Assembly: GCA_050699055.1 (NCBI GenBank)
Contig: JBOHCT010000042.1
Coordinates: 1 to 23,258 of the forward strand
Direction of reading: 5' to 3'
From: JBOHCT01 sp050699055
GTDB lineage: Bacteria; Actinomycetota; Actinomycetes; Streptosporangiales; JBOHCT01
Length of the DNA stretch: 23,258 nt
Shown here in pieces: positions 6,623-13,159 of this stretch. Below the pieces are notes generated by a model. It was not told the DNA's origin, did not search any database, and saw nothing but the letters and a program-made list of their open reading frames with translations. Positions within the stretch are counted from its first letter, which is position 1; the number at the start of each line of letters is the position of its first letter. The translations under genes and the position numbers were made by a program.

Positions 6623-7869
6623 CCAGGGAAGTCGCGCATGGTCCGCATCGGCGAGAAGAACAGCGGCAGCCAGGAGACGGCGAGGACGGCCGCACCCACC
6701 CACAGCGCCGCGCGGACGCTGACGAGCTGACCGACCAGGCCGCCCAGCCCCGCGCCGACAGCCAGGGCGCCGGTCAGCAGGAACCGCATGGTGGCGTTCA
6801 TCCGGCCGAGCAGGCGGTCAGGGGTACAACGCTGGCGGAAGCTCACCAGCACCACGTTGTCGACGCCGACGCCGAACGTGACCGCCAGCCACGCGCCCAT
6901 GGCCGCCCAGAGCCACGGCCCCGGCTCGATGAGCGGGACGAGGAACACGAGCGGTGCCATCACGAGTCCCAGGATCCACGGCGTACGGCCCTGACCGAGC
7001 CGCCGCCCGATCCTGCCGGAGGCTCGAGCGCCGAGGAACGTCCCGACGCCGCCGACAGCCAGGTAGGCCCCGAGGATCCCCGCGGGTAGCCCGAGCTCGC
7101 CGACGAACAGCACGGGCAGCATGGTGACGGTGACCTGGATGGCGAGGTTGGTGAGCGCCCCCTTCACCGCGATGGACCGCAGCAGCGGATGCTCGAGAAC
7201 GAAGGTGAGGCCGTCGCGGATGTCCCGTGCCAGGCGCGCGTCGCCGTTCGCTTCGGGCCTGGGCTCCGGCCTCCGGATACCGGCGAGGCACGCCGCGGAC
7301 CACAGGTAGCTGACCGCGTCGACGGCCACCGTGGCGGGCGCGGTGAGCAGCTGCACCAGGAAGCCGCCCGCGCTGTTCCCCGCGACAGAGCCGCCGGCGT
7401 ACACGCTGACCAGCGCGGAGTTCCCCTCTTGCACGCGGCGCCTGGTCACCAGGTGCGGCAGGTAGCTGAGCGAGGCGACGTCGAAGAAGACGGTCGCGGC
7501 CCCCGCGAGCAGCACCGTGAGGTACAGCTGCTCGATCGTGAGTCGACCGAGCCACCAGGCGACCGGCAGGGAGGCCATGAGCAGGCCGCGGGCCAGGTCG
7601 GCGGCGATCATCACCCCGCGCCGCCGCACCCGGTCCACCCAGGCCCCTGCGGGCAGCCCGATGAGCAGGAACGGGAGCGTGCTCAGCGTGGCGAGCAGGC
7701 CCACCTGGCCGGCGGTGGCGTGCAGCGCCATCACGGCGAGGAGCGGGAGTGCCACGTGGCTGATCTCGGTGCCGAGGGTGCTCCCGATCGCGGCCGCGAA
7801 GAGGCGGCGGAAGCCTCCGTCCCGGAGCAGGGACCGTGGTTCCGTCGAGGTGAGGTGCGCTGTTGCCAC
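6619..7869 (-). CDS. MFS transporter, MFS_3 / EntS-like exporter
   Basis: 416 aa from a GTG at 7869. The protein is strongly hydrophobic, with a typical 12-helix major facilitator layout; an N-terminal FRRLFAAAIGSTLGTEISHVALPLLAV and a cytoplasmic DRVRRRGVMIAADLARG loop after helix 2 correspond to the MFS_3 group, which contains enterobactin and macrolide/drug exporters. Probable role: proton-driven export of a small molecule; substrate unknown. It is divergent from the ArsR-like gene at 7935, with about 65 bp between them, an arrangement typical of a local regulator controlling an exporter. No Shine-Dalgarno is obvious at the GTG. Its stop codon lies within the glpD fossil. Confidence 0.85.
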   Translation of the reverse strand: MATAHLTSTEPRSLLRDGGFRRLFAAAIGSTLGTEISHVALPLLAVMALHATAGQVGLLATLSTLPFLLIGLPAGAWVDRVRRRGVMIAADLARGLLMASLPVAWWLGRLTIEQLYLTVLLAGAATVFFDVASLSYLPHLVTRRRVQEGNSALVSVYAGGSVAGNSAGGFLVQLLTAPATVAVDAVSYLWSAACLAGIRRPEPRPEANGDARLARDIRDGLTFVLEHPLLRSIAVKGALTNLAIQVTVTMLPVLFVGELGLPAGILGAYLAVGGVGTFLGARASGRIGRRLGQGRTPWILGLVMAPLVFLVPLIEPGPWLWAAMGAWLAVTFGVGVDNVVLVSFRQRCTPDRLLGRMNATMRFLLTGALAVGAGLGGLVGQLVSVRAALWVGAAVLAVSWLPLFFSPMRTMRDFPG

Positions 7870-7934
7870 GGGCAGACCATGCCGCCCGCCCGGCCGGGAT
7901 CTCCACTGATTTAGCCTGGATGGAATCGAGTGGG

Positions 7935-8903
7935 ATGGTCCGCATGCTTGAGCTGCCCTTCACCGCCGAGGAGCTGGCTCAGACCAGGTTCGCCCTCTCC
8001 CCGTTGTGGGAGGTGGTGGCCAGCGTCCGCGTACTGAAGCACCCGGACGAACACGCGCTGCATCGACCCTGGGTGGGGTGGGCCAGGCGGCGGCTCGCCG
8101 GCCTTGACTGGCGGCTGCTCGCCGACCTGGTGCCGCCGCACATGATTCCGGCGTTCGTCTGTCCGCCTCCCTCGACGCCGCTGCCCGACTTGGGCCTCGA
8201 GCTCGCCACCCTGCGTGCCACTCCTACCGATCGGGTCCGCGAGGACCTGCGAGATCTGCACGGCGAGCGGATCGCGGCGCTCGACGAGGACCCGGCCGGT
8301 GGACTGCAGCGGCTGGCCGAGGTGATCGAGGCGTACTGGGAGGCGGCGCTGGCGCCGTACTGGCCGCGCATCCGCACCCTCCTCGAGGGCGACATCCTCT
8401 ACCGGGCCAGGCGGCTCACGGAGGGTGGCGCGAGCCGTCTCTTCAGCGACCTGGACCCGAGCGTGACGTGGGACACCGACACGCTCTACGTCGCGCACCG
8501 CCACGCCTCGGGAGCGCGTGAACTGGCCGGGCGCGGCCTGCTGCTCGTGCCGTCGGTGTTCGCGTGGCCGCGGGTGTTCTCGATCACCAGCTCGAGGTGG
8601 CAGCCGACCCTGCGCTACCCGCCACGGGGCGTCGGTGCGCTGTGGGAACATCGCGAGACTCCCGCGCCCGAGGCCCTGGCCGCGGTGCTCGGGCGTTCCA
8701 GGGCGCGGCTGCTCGCCGAGCTCGACGCGCCCGCCTCCACCCAGGACCTGGCCCGGCGTACGGGTCTGTCCGCGGGCGGCGTCTCCCAGCACCTCACCGC
8801 GCTGCGGGCGGCCGGCCTGGTGAACGCGCACCGCACCGGCCGCGTCGTGCTCTACGCCCGCACCGGCGCCGCCGAGTCGCTTCTGACGGGCGCTACAGAG
8901 TAA
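7935..8903 (+). CDS. ArsR-family winged-helix regulator with N-terminal DUF5937 domain
   Basis: 322 aa from ATG 7935; ATG 7944 (with GTGGG nine bases upstream) and ATG 7920 are alternatives. The N-terminal part (about 1-230) begins LPFTAEELAQTRFALSPLWE and matches the DUF5937 domain often found in actinobacterial ArsR-like proteins. The C-terminal 70 residues form the winged helix-turn-helix: LLAELDAPASTQDLARRTGLS, then GGVSQHLTALRAAGLV. No cysteine metal-binding motif of classic ArsR/SmtB is seen, so metal sensing is unlikely. The divergent MFS exporter at 6619-7869 is the likely target. Confidence 0.85.
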   Translation: MVRMLELPFTAEELAQTRFALSPLWEVVASVRVLKHPDEHALHRPWVGWARRRLAGLDWRLLADLVPPHMIPAFVCPPPSTPLPDLGLELATLRATPTDRVREDLRDLHGERIAALDEDPAGGLQRLAEVIEAYWEAALAPYWPRIRTLLEGDILYRARRLTEGGASRLFSDLDPSVTWDTDTLYVAHRHASGARELAGRGLLLVPSVFAWPRVFSITSSRWQPTLRYPPRGVGALWEHRETPAPEALAAVLGRSRARLLAELDAPASTQDLARRTGLSAGGVSQHLTALRAAGLVNAHRTGRVVLYARTGAAESLLTGATE

Positions 8904-8962
8904 GCGGCCGCGGCGTGCCTCTTGCCAGCGGCCCGCTCGGTCCGCGAGAGTAGTGTACGGAC

Positions 8963-8979
8963 GATATTCAATGAATTTC
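8963..8979. promoter_or_regulatory. Candidate paired operator in front of XRE module 1
   Basis: GATATTC-AAT-GAATTTC: two 7-bp near-palindromic half-sites set 10 bp apart, about one helical turn. The same arrangement, GAAATTC-TAC-GAAATTC, occurs at 10590-10606 just after the XRE gene of this module. The site ends 14 bp before the ATG at 8994 and two bases before the GGAAGG ribosome binding site. Confidence 0.5.
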
Positions 8980-8993
8980 TTGGAAGGTCGATC

Positions 8994-9194
8994 ATGAAGG
9001 TGACCTTTGTTGGTGGTGGCTCGGGCCCTGAAGGGAGCCCACGTGTCTGGGCGACCGACCGGAACACGCTGATCGTGCAGGGTTACCGCGTCACCGATGC
9101 TGAGGCCCTGACGACGATGGGTGTCCCAGCCCACGAGGAGGTCGTCGAGATCCCACGGGAATTGGCGCGACACTTTCCCCATGAGGACGTGTAG
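8994..9194 (+). CDS. Small conserved protein of XRE module 1 (66 aa)
   Basis: The ATG is preceded by GGAAGG with good spacing. I recognise the type as a small protein often encoded before DUF6879 in actinobacteria, but know no function. Visible core: SPRVWATDRNTLIVQGYRV, then GVPAHEEVVEIPRELARHF. It aligns clearly with the 84-aa protein at 11151 (GSPTLW..D...YVIQSYR, then GIPDHETVIRWP). It has no membrane segment and is probably a compact beta-rich fold. It is the first gene of a unit with DUF6879 (12 bp gap) and XRE (overlap); the paired operator just upstream suggests control by the XRE product. Confidence 0.75.
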   Translation: MKVTFVGGGSGPEGSPRVWATDRNTLIVQGYRVTDAEALTTMGVPAHEEVVEIPRELARHFPHEDV

Positions 9195-9206
9195 AGAGAC
9201 CCGTCA

Positions 9207-9734
9207 GTGACACTGCTGAGCGGTGAAGCCTTCCGTGCGCTCTTTCACGCCTTCGATCACACTGCGTTTCGGCTGGAGGTACGGGAGTCCTACTACGAGC
9301 GGGAGCAGGTCCGCCAATTCCTCGCCGGCGAGCAGGTCGATCTCTCGTACATGGACTCGTGGTTGGAACTGATCAAGCGGGTGCGTGGTGAAGGGAAGCG
9401 GGTCGAGCGCGTACGGGTCGTGTCGTGGCCGCCCTCGGATTACACGCGATACGGACTGTGGCTGGTAGAGCACAACATCAAGGCGGGCGAGGACATCCGC
9501 TACCTGTCCCGCAACGAAGTGGAGATGTTGCCCTTGTATCTGCCGAACTACGACTTTTGGTTGTTGGACTCGCGTCGTCTGTACGCGGTGCGCTTCGATG
9601 ACCGGGACAGTCTGCTCGGTGCCGAGCAGATCGATGAGCCAACCGCGATCGTCGATGCCGGCACTTGGCGGGACGCCGCTTGGCATTACGCGGTTCCGCC
9701 CAGGGAGTTCGTGAAGGGGATCGGTGTCGGCTGA
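9207..9734 (+). CDS. DUF6879 family protein, module 1
   Basis: 175 aa, GTG start 12 bp after the previous stop. Family features: LFHAFDHTAFRLEVRESY at the N-terminus, a central VERVRVVSWPPSDYTRYGLW and AGEDIRYLSR, and a C-terminal tail after DFWLLDSRRLYAVRF. DUF6879 proteins are usual neighbours of XRE-DUF5753 regulators in actinobacteria, often in the place taken elsewhere by DUF397; biochemical function is unknown. The stop overlaps the XRE start by 11 bp, implying coupled translation and perhaps a complex. A toxin or effector role is possible by analogy with the Scr1/Scr2 (DUF5753/DUF397) pair, but is inference. Confidence 0.82.
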   Translation: MTLLSGEAFRALFHAFDHTAFRLEVRESYYEREQVRQFLAGEQVDLSYMDSWLELIKRVRGEGKRVERVRVVSWPPSDYTRYGLWLVEHNIKAGEDIRYLSRNEVEMLPLYLPNYDFWLLDSRRLYAVRFDDRDSLLGAEQIDEPTAIVDAGTWRDAAWHYAVPPREFVKGIGVG

Positions 9735-10590
9735 CATCCAGCTGGCGCGTGAGGCTCTGGGCGGTCGTCTTCGGGCGCTGCGGCGGAGCACCGGCCTGAG
9801 CGGCAAAGACTTCGCCGCACTATTGGACTGGCCGCAGTCGAAGGTCTCCAAGCTAGAGACGGGACGGCAGACCCCGAGCGCCGCCGACATCAAGGCGTGG
9901 GCGGCGGCCGCTGGCCAGCCGCGATCCGCGGACGCGCTTGCCGATGAGCTTTCCGAGCTGGAGCAGTGGTTCACCGAGTACCGCAGGCGGCTGCGTTCTG
10001 GGATGCGGTTTCGGCAGAGGGAGGCGCAGGCCGCAGAGGCGAGGATGAGAGCCTTGCGGACCTTCAGCAACGGTCGCGTCCCAGCCTTTTTTCAGACCCC
10101 TCAATACGCCCGACACATGCTCACTCTTGGAGCGCGGTTGTACGGCGCTGCGGATGACGTCGACGAGGCGGTCAGCGTCCGTATGCGGCGCCAGGAGGTC
10201 TTGTACCAACCCGGAAAGACGTTCCACATCGTCATAACCGAAAACGTCCTCCGCTCCTGCGCTGTGGCCCCGGTACCGGTCATGGCGTCGCAGCTCGACC
10301 GTCTGATGACAGCGACTGGACTGGCATCGGTCAGCTTTGGCGTCATCCCCTTTACGACCTCGTGGCCGGTCCATCTCGATCACGGCTTCTGGCTGTACGA
10401 CGATAACTGTGTGATCGTGGAAACCCTGACCGCGGAGCTGCGCCTGACCCGAGCGGAAGAGATCAAGATGTACCGCGATGTATTCGACAAGCTCGCCGGC
10501 ATCGCCTGTTATGGCCAGGACGCGCGTAGCCTCATCGCCCGCGCCGCGGTGCGCTTCGCTCCGGATGCGAATACCCTCCCGGACTCGTAG
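9724..10590 (+). CDS. XRE-family regulator with DUF5753 (Scr1-type antitoxin-like) domain, module 1
   Basis: 288 aa from GTG 9724 (AAGGGGA upstream). The N-terminal helix-turn-helix covers about residues 13-65 (GGRLRALRRSTGLSGKDFAAL, SKVSKLETGRQTPS). The rest is a DUF5753 domain, with YARHMLTLGARLYG, VSVRMRRQEVLYQPGKTFHIV, FGVIPFTTSWPVHLDHGFWLYD and the terminal YGQDARSLIARA motif. Family knowledge: such proteins regulate adjacent small genes, and Pfam describes the domain as Scr1-type TA antitoxin-like. The stop codon TAG is itself part of a dyad operator candidate (10587-10606), so the gene ends directly on its possible binding site. Confidence 0.9.
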   Translation: MSADIQLAREALGGRLRALRRSTGLSGKDFAALLDWPQSKVSKLETGRQTPSAADIKAWAAAAGQPRSADALADELSELEQWFTEYRRRLRSGMRFRQREAQAAEARMRALRTFSNGRVPAFFQTPQYARHMLTLGARLYGAADDVDEAVSVRMRRQEVLYQPGKTFHIVITENVLRSCAVAPVPVMASQLDRLMTATGLASVSFGVIPFTTSWPVHLDHGFWLYDDNCVIVETLTAELRLTRAEEIKMYRDVFDKLAGIACYGQDARSLIARAAVRFAPDANTLPDS

Positions 10591-10606
10591 AAATTCTACG
10601 AAATTC
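10587..10606. promoter_or_regulatory. Candidate XRE operator immediately after module-1 XRE gene
   Basis: The odd palindrome GTAGAA-A-TTCTAC (10587-10599) overlaps the XRE stop codon. It contains GAAATTC (10590-10596), repeated exactly 10 bp later (10600-10606), and abuts the -35 of a promoter. The same paired layout lies at 8963-8979. Confidence 0.55.
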
Positions 10607-10607
10607 T

Positions 10608-10636
10608 TTGCCCGGCGCGGCGCTACTCCTTACTGT
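10608..10636 (+). promoter_or_regulatory. Predicted promoter for the unit after module 1
   Basis: TTGCCC (10608-10613), a 17-bp spacer and TACTGT (10631-10636) fit a vegetative-type actinobacterial promoter. The start would be near 10643. The paired GAAATTC sites touch the -35, where a bound dimer could block or recruit RNA polymerase. Confidence 0.5.
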
Positions 10637-10663
10637 TCCATCACGGGGTTAGCCGAGGCCCGA

Positions 10664-10714
10664 GAGGAGGGTCCTCATCCCATGGATAGTTCATTCCCTC
10701 TTGTCCCTAACTAG
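10664..10714 (+). other. Possible leader: RBS in a small hairpin and 10-codon ORF
   Basis: AGGAGGG (10665-10671) lies inside the hairpin GAGGA-GGG-TCCTC (10664-10676) and is followed 10 bases later by an ATG opening a 10-codon frame (MDSSFPLVPN, 10682-10714). It ends 13 bp before the GTG of the 67-aa gene. It could be a leader peptide or chance; no equivalent was seen in the second copy. Confidence 0.3.
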
Positions 10715-10727
10715 CGGCGGCGGGCGA

Positions 10728-10931
10728 GTGCGGGCGGACGATGCCGTTCTCAACCTGCAGGGTGCTCTTGCCCGCTGGCGAGACGGAGACGCGACGCGTT
10801 CGGTGCGCTGGTACTGGCGTGGGGTGTCGGGAGAGCCGTCTGAGGAGACGGTGGCGGTCTCGTTGACGGTAGGGGAGGCGGAGGCGCTGGCCCGGGTGCT
10901 AGTGGCCGCGCCGGTAGAAGGCCGTCGATAA
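10728..10931 (+). CDS. Small conserved protein of unknown function, copy 1 (67 aa)
   Basis: No known family recognised. GTG 10728 is chosen because it aligns with GTG 12902 in the second copy and similarity fades upstream; a TTG at 10701 is possible. The core reads ATRSVRWYWRGVSGEPSEET and then SLTVGEAEALARVLVAAP: probably a beta-rich N-terminal half and an amphipathic C-terminal helix. Across 44 codons shared with copy 2 there are 12 synonymous changes and one conservative replacement (Val to Leu), strong evidence that a protein is made and selected. The stop TAA lies where the ancestral ATGA overlap with a methyltransferase start was. Confidence 0.7.
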   Translation: MRADDAVLNLQGALARWRDGDATRSVRWYWRGVSGEPSEETVAVSLTVGEAEALARVLVAAPVEGRR

Positions 10932-11092
10932 GCGGCCGGGGGTCGTCCGGGCTGGACGTGCGTACACCGAACGTCGCGCGGATGTATGACTACTACCTGG
11001 GCGGGAAGGACGACCTCGCCGCCGACCGAGAGGCCGCCGAGGAGTTCCTCACGGCCATCCGCGCAAACCCGAGCACACTCCTTGAAGTCTCG
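10928..11092 (+). pseudogene. 5' stub of a PF04672-type SAM-dependent methyltransferase, copy 1
   Basis: Starting at 10928, where the start codon has become ATA, the frame gives SGRGSSGLDVRTPNVARMYD and then YYLGGKDDLAADREAAEEFL, the conserved N-terminus of the actinobacterial methyltransferase family (ARIYDYLLGGKDNFAADREA-like). Similarity stops after about 55 codons, and the small gene at 11151 follows. The catalytic SAM-binding part is absent. A downstream GTG at 10958 could still open this frame, but no methyltransferase could result. Confidence 0.75.
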
Positions 11093-11150
11093 TGGGCCTC
11101 TGACGCAAGCTCGGCGACAGCAAACGCCCGCGTCCGCGGAGGAGTTCGCT

Positions 11151-11405
11151 ATGGCGCTACGATTTCTCGGCATCAACCCCAACACGCCGGACGACGGGTC
11201 GCCGACCTTGTGGCTCGACGAGGACACAGGCGACTACGTAATCCAGTCCTACCGGGCCGATGAAATGACCTTGGCGGAGTGCAGGAAAACCGGCGGCATC
11301 CCAGACCATGAGACTGTCATCCGATGGCCTGCCGTGATGATGCAGTTCTTCCCGGAGGCGAACGCAAAGGCTGCGGAGGCGGACGATGGCAACGGAGATA
11401 CGTGA
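11151..11405 (+). CDS. Small conserved protein of XRE module 2 (84 aa)
   Basis: The ATG at 11151 has GGAGG upstream. It is homologous to the 66-aa protein at 8994 (shared GSP..W, YR and G(I/V)P.HE.V...P......FFP pattern), with a longer acidic tail (AKAAEADDGNGDT). Function unknown. Its 3' end overlaps the start of the DUF6879 gene by 20 bp, tighter than in module 1. It begins about 60 bp after the end of the methyltransferase stub, so the remnant now serves as its leader. Confidence 0.75.
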   Translation: MALRFLGINPNTPDDGSPTLWLDEDTGDYVIQSYRADEMTLAECRKTGGIPDHETVIRWPAVMMQFFPEANAKAAEADDGNGDT

Positions 11406-11898
11406 CGCACTGACCTCAGCCCAGCGGTCGGCCATGCATCTGGAGATGCGCGACCACTACACACCCGACGACCCAGCGTTCGCGGATTGGCGGGTGGGGA
11501 AAGCCCTCGACCCTGCCCAACGGTGGCGGTCATGGTTTGATCTAGTCTCGGCGACCGTAGCTCGCGGCGTCTCGGTCCGGCGGGTGCGGATCGTGTCCGA
11601 GCCGGTGACCGACTACATCCGGTTCGAGCACACCGTCACGGGCGGACTCAACGTCGCCGCCGGTGAGCAGGTGCGGTGGTTGCCGCGCCGCCGGGCGGCG
11701 GATCTGCTGGTGCCAGGCTGCGACCTGTGGGTGTTCGACGACTCGGTCGTCATCTTCAACCACTTCGCCGGTGACGGCTCGCGGCCCAGCGACGCGACCG
11801 AGCGACGTGAGGACGCGGTGCTGGCGCAGCGCGTCGCCGGGGCCCTCGACACAATTTGGAAGCGCGCCATCCCGCACGAGAAGTACAAGCCCGTCTGA
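11386..11898 (+). CDS. DUF6879 family protein, module 2
   Basis: 170 aa, ATG with GGAGG upstream, start inside the preceding gene. It shows the family pattern more classically than copy 1: SAMHLEMRDHYTPDD, SVRRVRIVSEPVTDYIRFEH, AGEQVRWLPRRRAADLLVPG and CDLWVFDDSVVIFNHF. Similarity to the module-1 protein is clear but low by eye, so the copies are old paralogues. The XRE gene follows after 23 bp. Role unknown; the conserved pairing with a DUF5753 regulator suggests a functional pair. Confidence 0.82.
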   Translation: MATEIRDALTSAQRSAMHLEMRDHYTPDDPAFADWRVGKALDPAQRWRSWFDLVSATVARGVSVRRVRIVSEPVTDYIRFEHTVTGGLNVAAGEQVRWLPRRRAADLLVPGCDLWVFDDSVVIFNHFAGDGSRPSDATERREDAVLAQRVAGALDTIWKRAIPHEKYKPV

Positions 11899-11921
11899 CC
11901 GCCACTGGCCACACTGTCTTC

Positions 11922-12785
11922 GTGTCTTCACCGTCGTCCAGCGCCCAGCAGGCGAGGCAGGTCCTCGCCGATCGCTTGCGTGAGGTACGAGTTGACGCGG
12001 GTCTCACGGCGCGAGCGCTGGGGCGGCTGATGGGACGCCACCCGTCGAAGGTCTCGCGGGTCGAGCACGGGTCCGCGTCTCCGTCGGCCGACGATATCCG
12101 CGCCTGGTGCAGGCACTGCGGTGCCCCGCATCAGGCGGCCGACCTGGTTGCTTCCCTCCGTGCGGTCGAGGGGATGTGGGTCGAGTGGCGGCGCGTGGAG
12201 CGGACGGGACTCCGGCAGGCGCAAGAGTCCGTCCGCCCGTTGTACGAGCGGACACGGTCGTTCCGTGTCTACTCCTCGTGGCTGATGCCCGGCATCGTGC
12301 AGACACGGGGGTACACGACCGCGATCCTGACAGCGATCGCGCGGCGACGGGGTCTGCCTGATGACATCGCCGACGCCGTGGCCGTAAGAATGGAGCGCCA
12401 GCGCGTCCTGCGGGAGGGGGATCACCGGTTCGCGTTGCTTGTAGAGGAGTCGGTGCTGCGCGCCGGGATCGGCGGGGTGGAGACGATGGCGGGGCAGCTC
12501 GGTCACCTGATCACGATTTCCTCGCTGCCGAGCGTCAGCCTCGGCGTCCTCCCCGCTCGGCCGGACCGCGATGCTGCGTGGCCGGTCGAGGGCTTCTGGA
12601 TGTTCGACGACGTTCAGGTGAATGTAGAGCTGGTATCCGGTCATCTGACGGTCACCCAGCCGGGGGAGGTCGCGATGTACGCGCAGGTGTTCGCCGAGCT
12701 GGCGGAGCGTGCGGTTTATGGAACTGCGGCGCGCTCGCTGATCACGGCGGCGATCGACGCCCTCGGAGGGGACGCTACAGAATAG
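11922..12785 (+). CDS. XRE-family regulator with DUF5753 domain, module 2
   Basis: 287 aa from GTG 11922, chosen because the N-terminus then matches the module-1 protein (288 aa); no Shine-Dalgarno is visible, and a CACACT six bases before the GTG could mark an internal leaderless start. Helix-turn-helix: residues about 12-65 (ADRLREVRVDAGLTARALGRL, SKVSRVEHGSASPS). The DUF5753 part has YSSWLMPGIVQTRGYTTAIL, VAVRMERQRVLREGDHRFALL, SLGVLPARPDRDAAWPVEGFW and YGTAARSLITAAID. The recognition-helix region differs from that of module 1 (GRHPSK versus DWPQSK), so a different DNA site is expected. Confidence 0.9.
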   Translation: MSSPSSSAQQARQVLADRLREVRVDAGLTARALGRLMGRHPSKVSRVEHGSASPSADDIRAWCRHCGAPHQAADLVASLRAVEGMWVEWRRVERTGLRQAQESVRPLYERTRSFRVYSSWLMPGIVQTRGYTTAILTAIARRRGLPDDIADAVAVRMERQRVLREGDHRFALLVEESVLRAGIGGVETMAGQLGHLITISSLPSVSLGVLPARPDRDAAWPVEGFWMFDDVQVNVELVSGHLTVTQPGEVAMYAQVFAELAERAVYGTAARSLITAAIDALGGDATE

Positions 12786-12788
12786 GCG

Positions 12789-12802
12789 GCGCAACTTTGC
12801 GC
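12789..12802. promoter_or_regulatory. Dyad immediately after module-2 XRE gene
   Basis: GCGCAA-CT-TTGCGC is a perfect inverted repeat starting four bases after the XRE stop, the same place as the GAAATTC operator after module 1 but with a different sequence. A promoter-like pair follows. Operator function is inferred from position. Confidence 0.45.
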
Positions 12803-12809
12803 ACGTTCG

Positions 12810-12839
12810 TTGAGCATGCCTTTCCCGCAGCTCTACTTT
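12810..12839 (+). promoter_or_regulatory. Predicted promoter for the unit after module 2
   Basis: TTGAGC (12810-12815), an 18-bp spacer and TACTTT (12834-12839) mirror TTGCCC-N17-TACTGT after module 1. The start would fall near 12846, close to ATGs at 12847 and 12854. Confidence 0.42.
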
Positions 12840-12901
12840 CGCAGGCATGGTGGATGCGAGACCCGACCGGGAGCCGAGGATCGCCCGTACCGATCCATTG
12901 G

Positions 12902-13108
12902 GTGCGACCGGACGACGCGGTTCGAGACCTCCAGGCCGGGCTGGGCCGGTGGCGAGGCAGAGAGGCGACGCGTTCGGTGCGCTGGTACTGGCGGGGTGTG
13001 TCGGGGGAGCCGTCAGAGGAGACGGTAGCGGTGTCGCTGACGGTAGGGGAGGCGGAGGCCCTCGCCCGCGTGCTGTTGGCCGCGCCGGTAGAAGGGGCGC
13101 GTCGATGA
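12902..13108 (+). CDS. Small conserved protein of unknown function, copy 2 (68 aa)
   Basis: Paralogue of the gene at 10728, nearly identical over its last two thirds. GTG 12902 aligns with GTG 10728 but has no visible Shine-Dalgarno; ATG 12854, in frame and eight bases after the predicted transcript start, would add 16 residues (MRDPTGSRGSPVPIHW). The stop TGA overlaps an ATG (ATGA at 13105) that opened the lost methyltransferase gene, showing that the small protein and the methyltransferase were once translationally coupled. Function unknown. Confidence 0.68.
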   Translation: MRPDDAVRDLQAGLGRWRGREATRSVRWYWRGVSGEPSEETVAVSLTVGEAEALARVLLAAPVEGARR

Positions 13109-13159
13109 GCGGCCGGGGGGTCGTCCGGGTTGGATGTGCGTACGCCGAACGTCGCCCGC
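13105..13159 (+). pseudogene. 5' stub of a PF04672-type methyltransferase, copy 2
   Basis: The ATG at 13105 is kept, but the G-run at about 13115-13120 has one base more than copy 1, shifting the frame. With that base removed the sequence reads MSGRGSSGLDVRTPNVAR, the same start as copy 1. Similarity ends at the Arg codon and a stop follows within three codons in that frame. Confidence 0.65.

Noticed and set aside
6535..7089. 184-codon plus-strand frame beginning with the GlpD-like peptide
   Set aside because: After the GlpD-like 25 codons it is an antisense shadow of the MFS gene; the GlpD part is a fossil, not a fused gene.
8922..8956. TTGCCA (8922) and TAGTGT (8951) as the module-1 promoter
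   Set aside because: The 23-bp spacer is too long for a normal promoter; the true start of transcription for module 1 could not be placed.
7911..9182. 423-codon minus-strand frame across the ArsR-like gene and module-1 promoter
   Set aside because: Crosses a promoter region and a real plus-strand gene; no recognisable domain.
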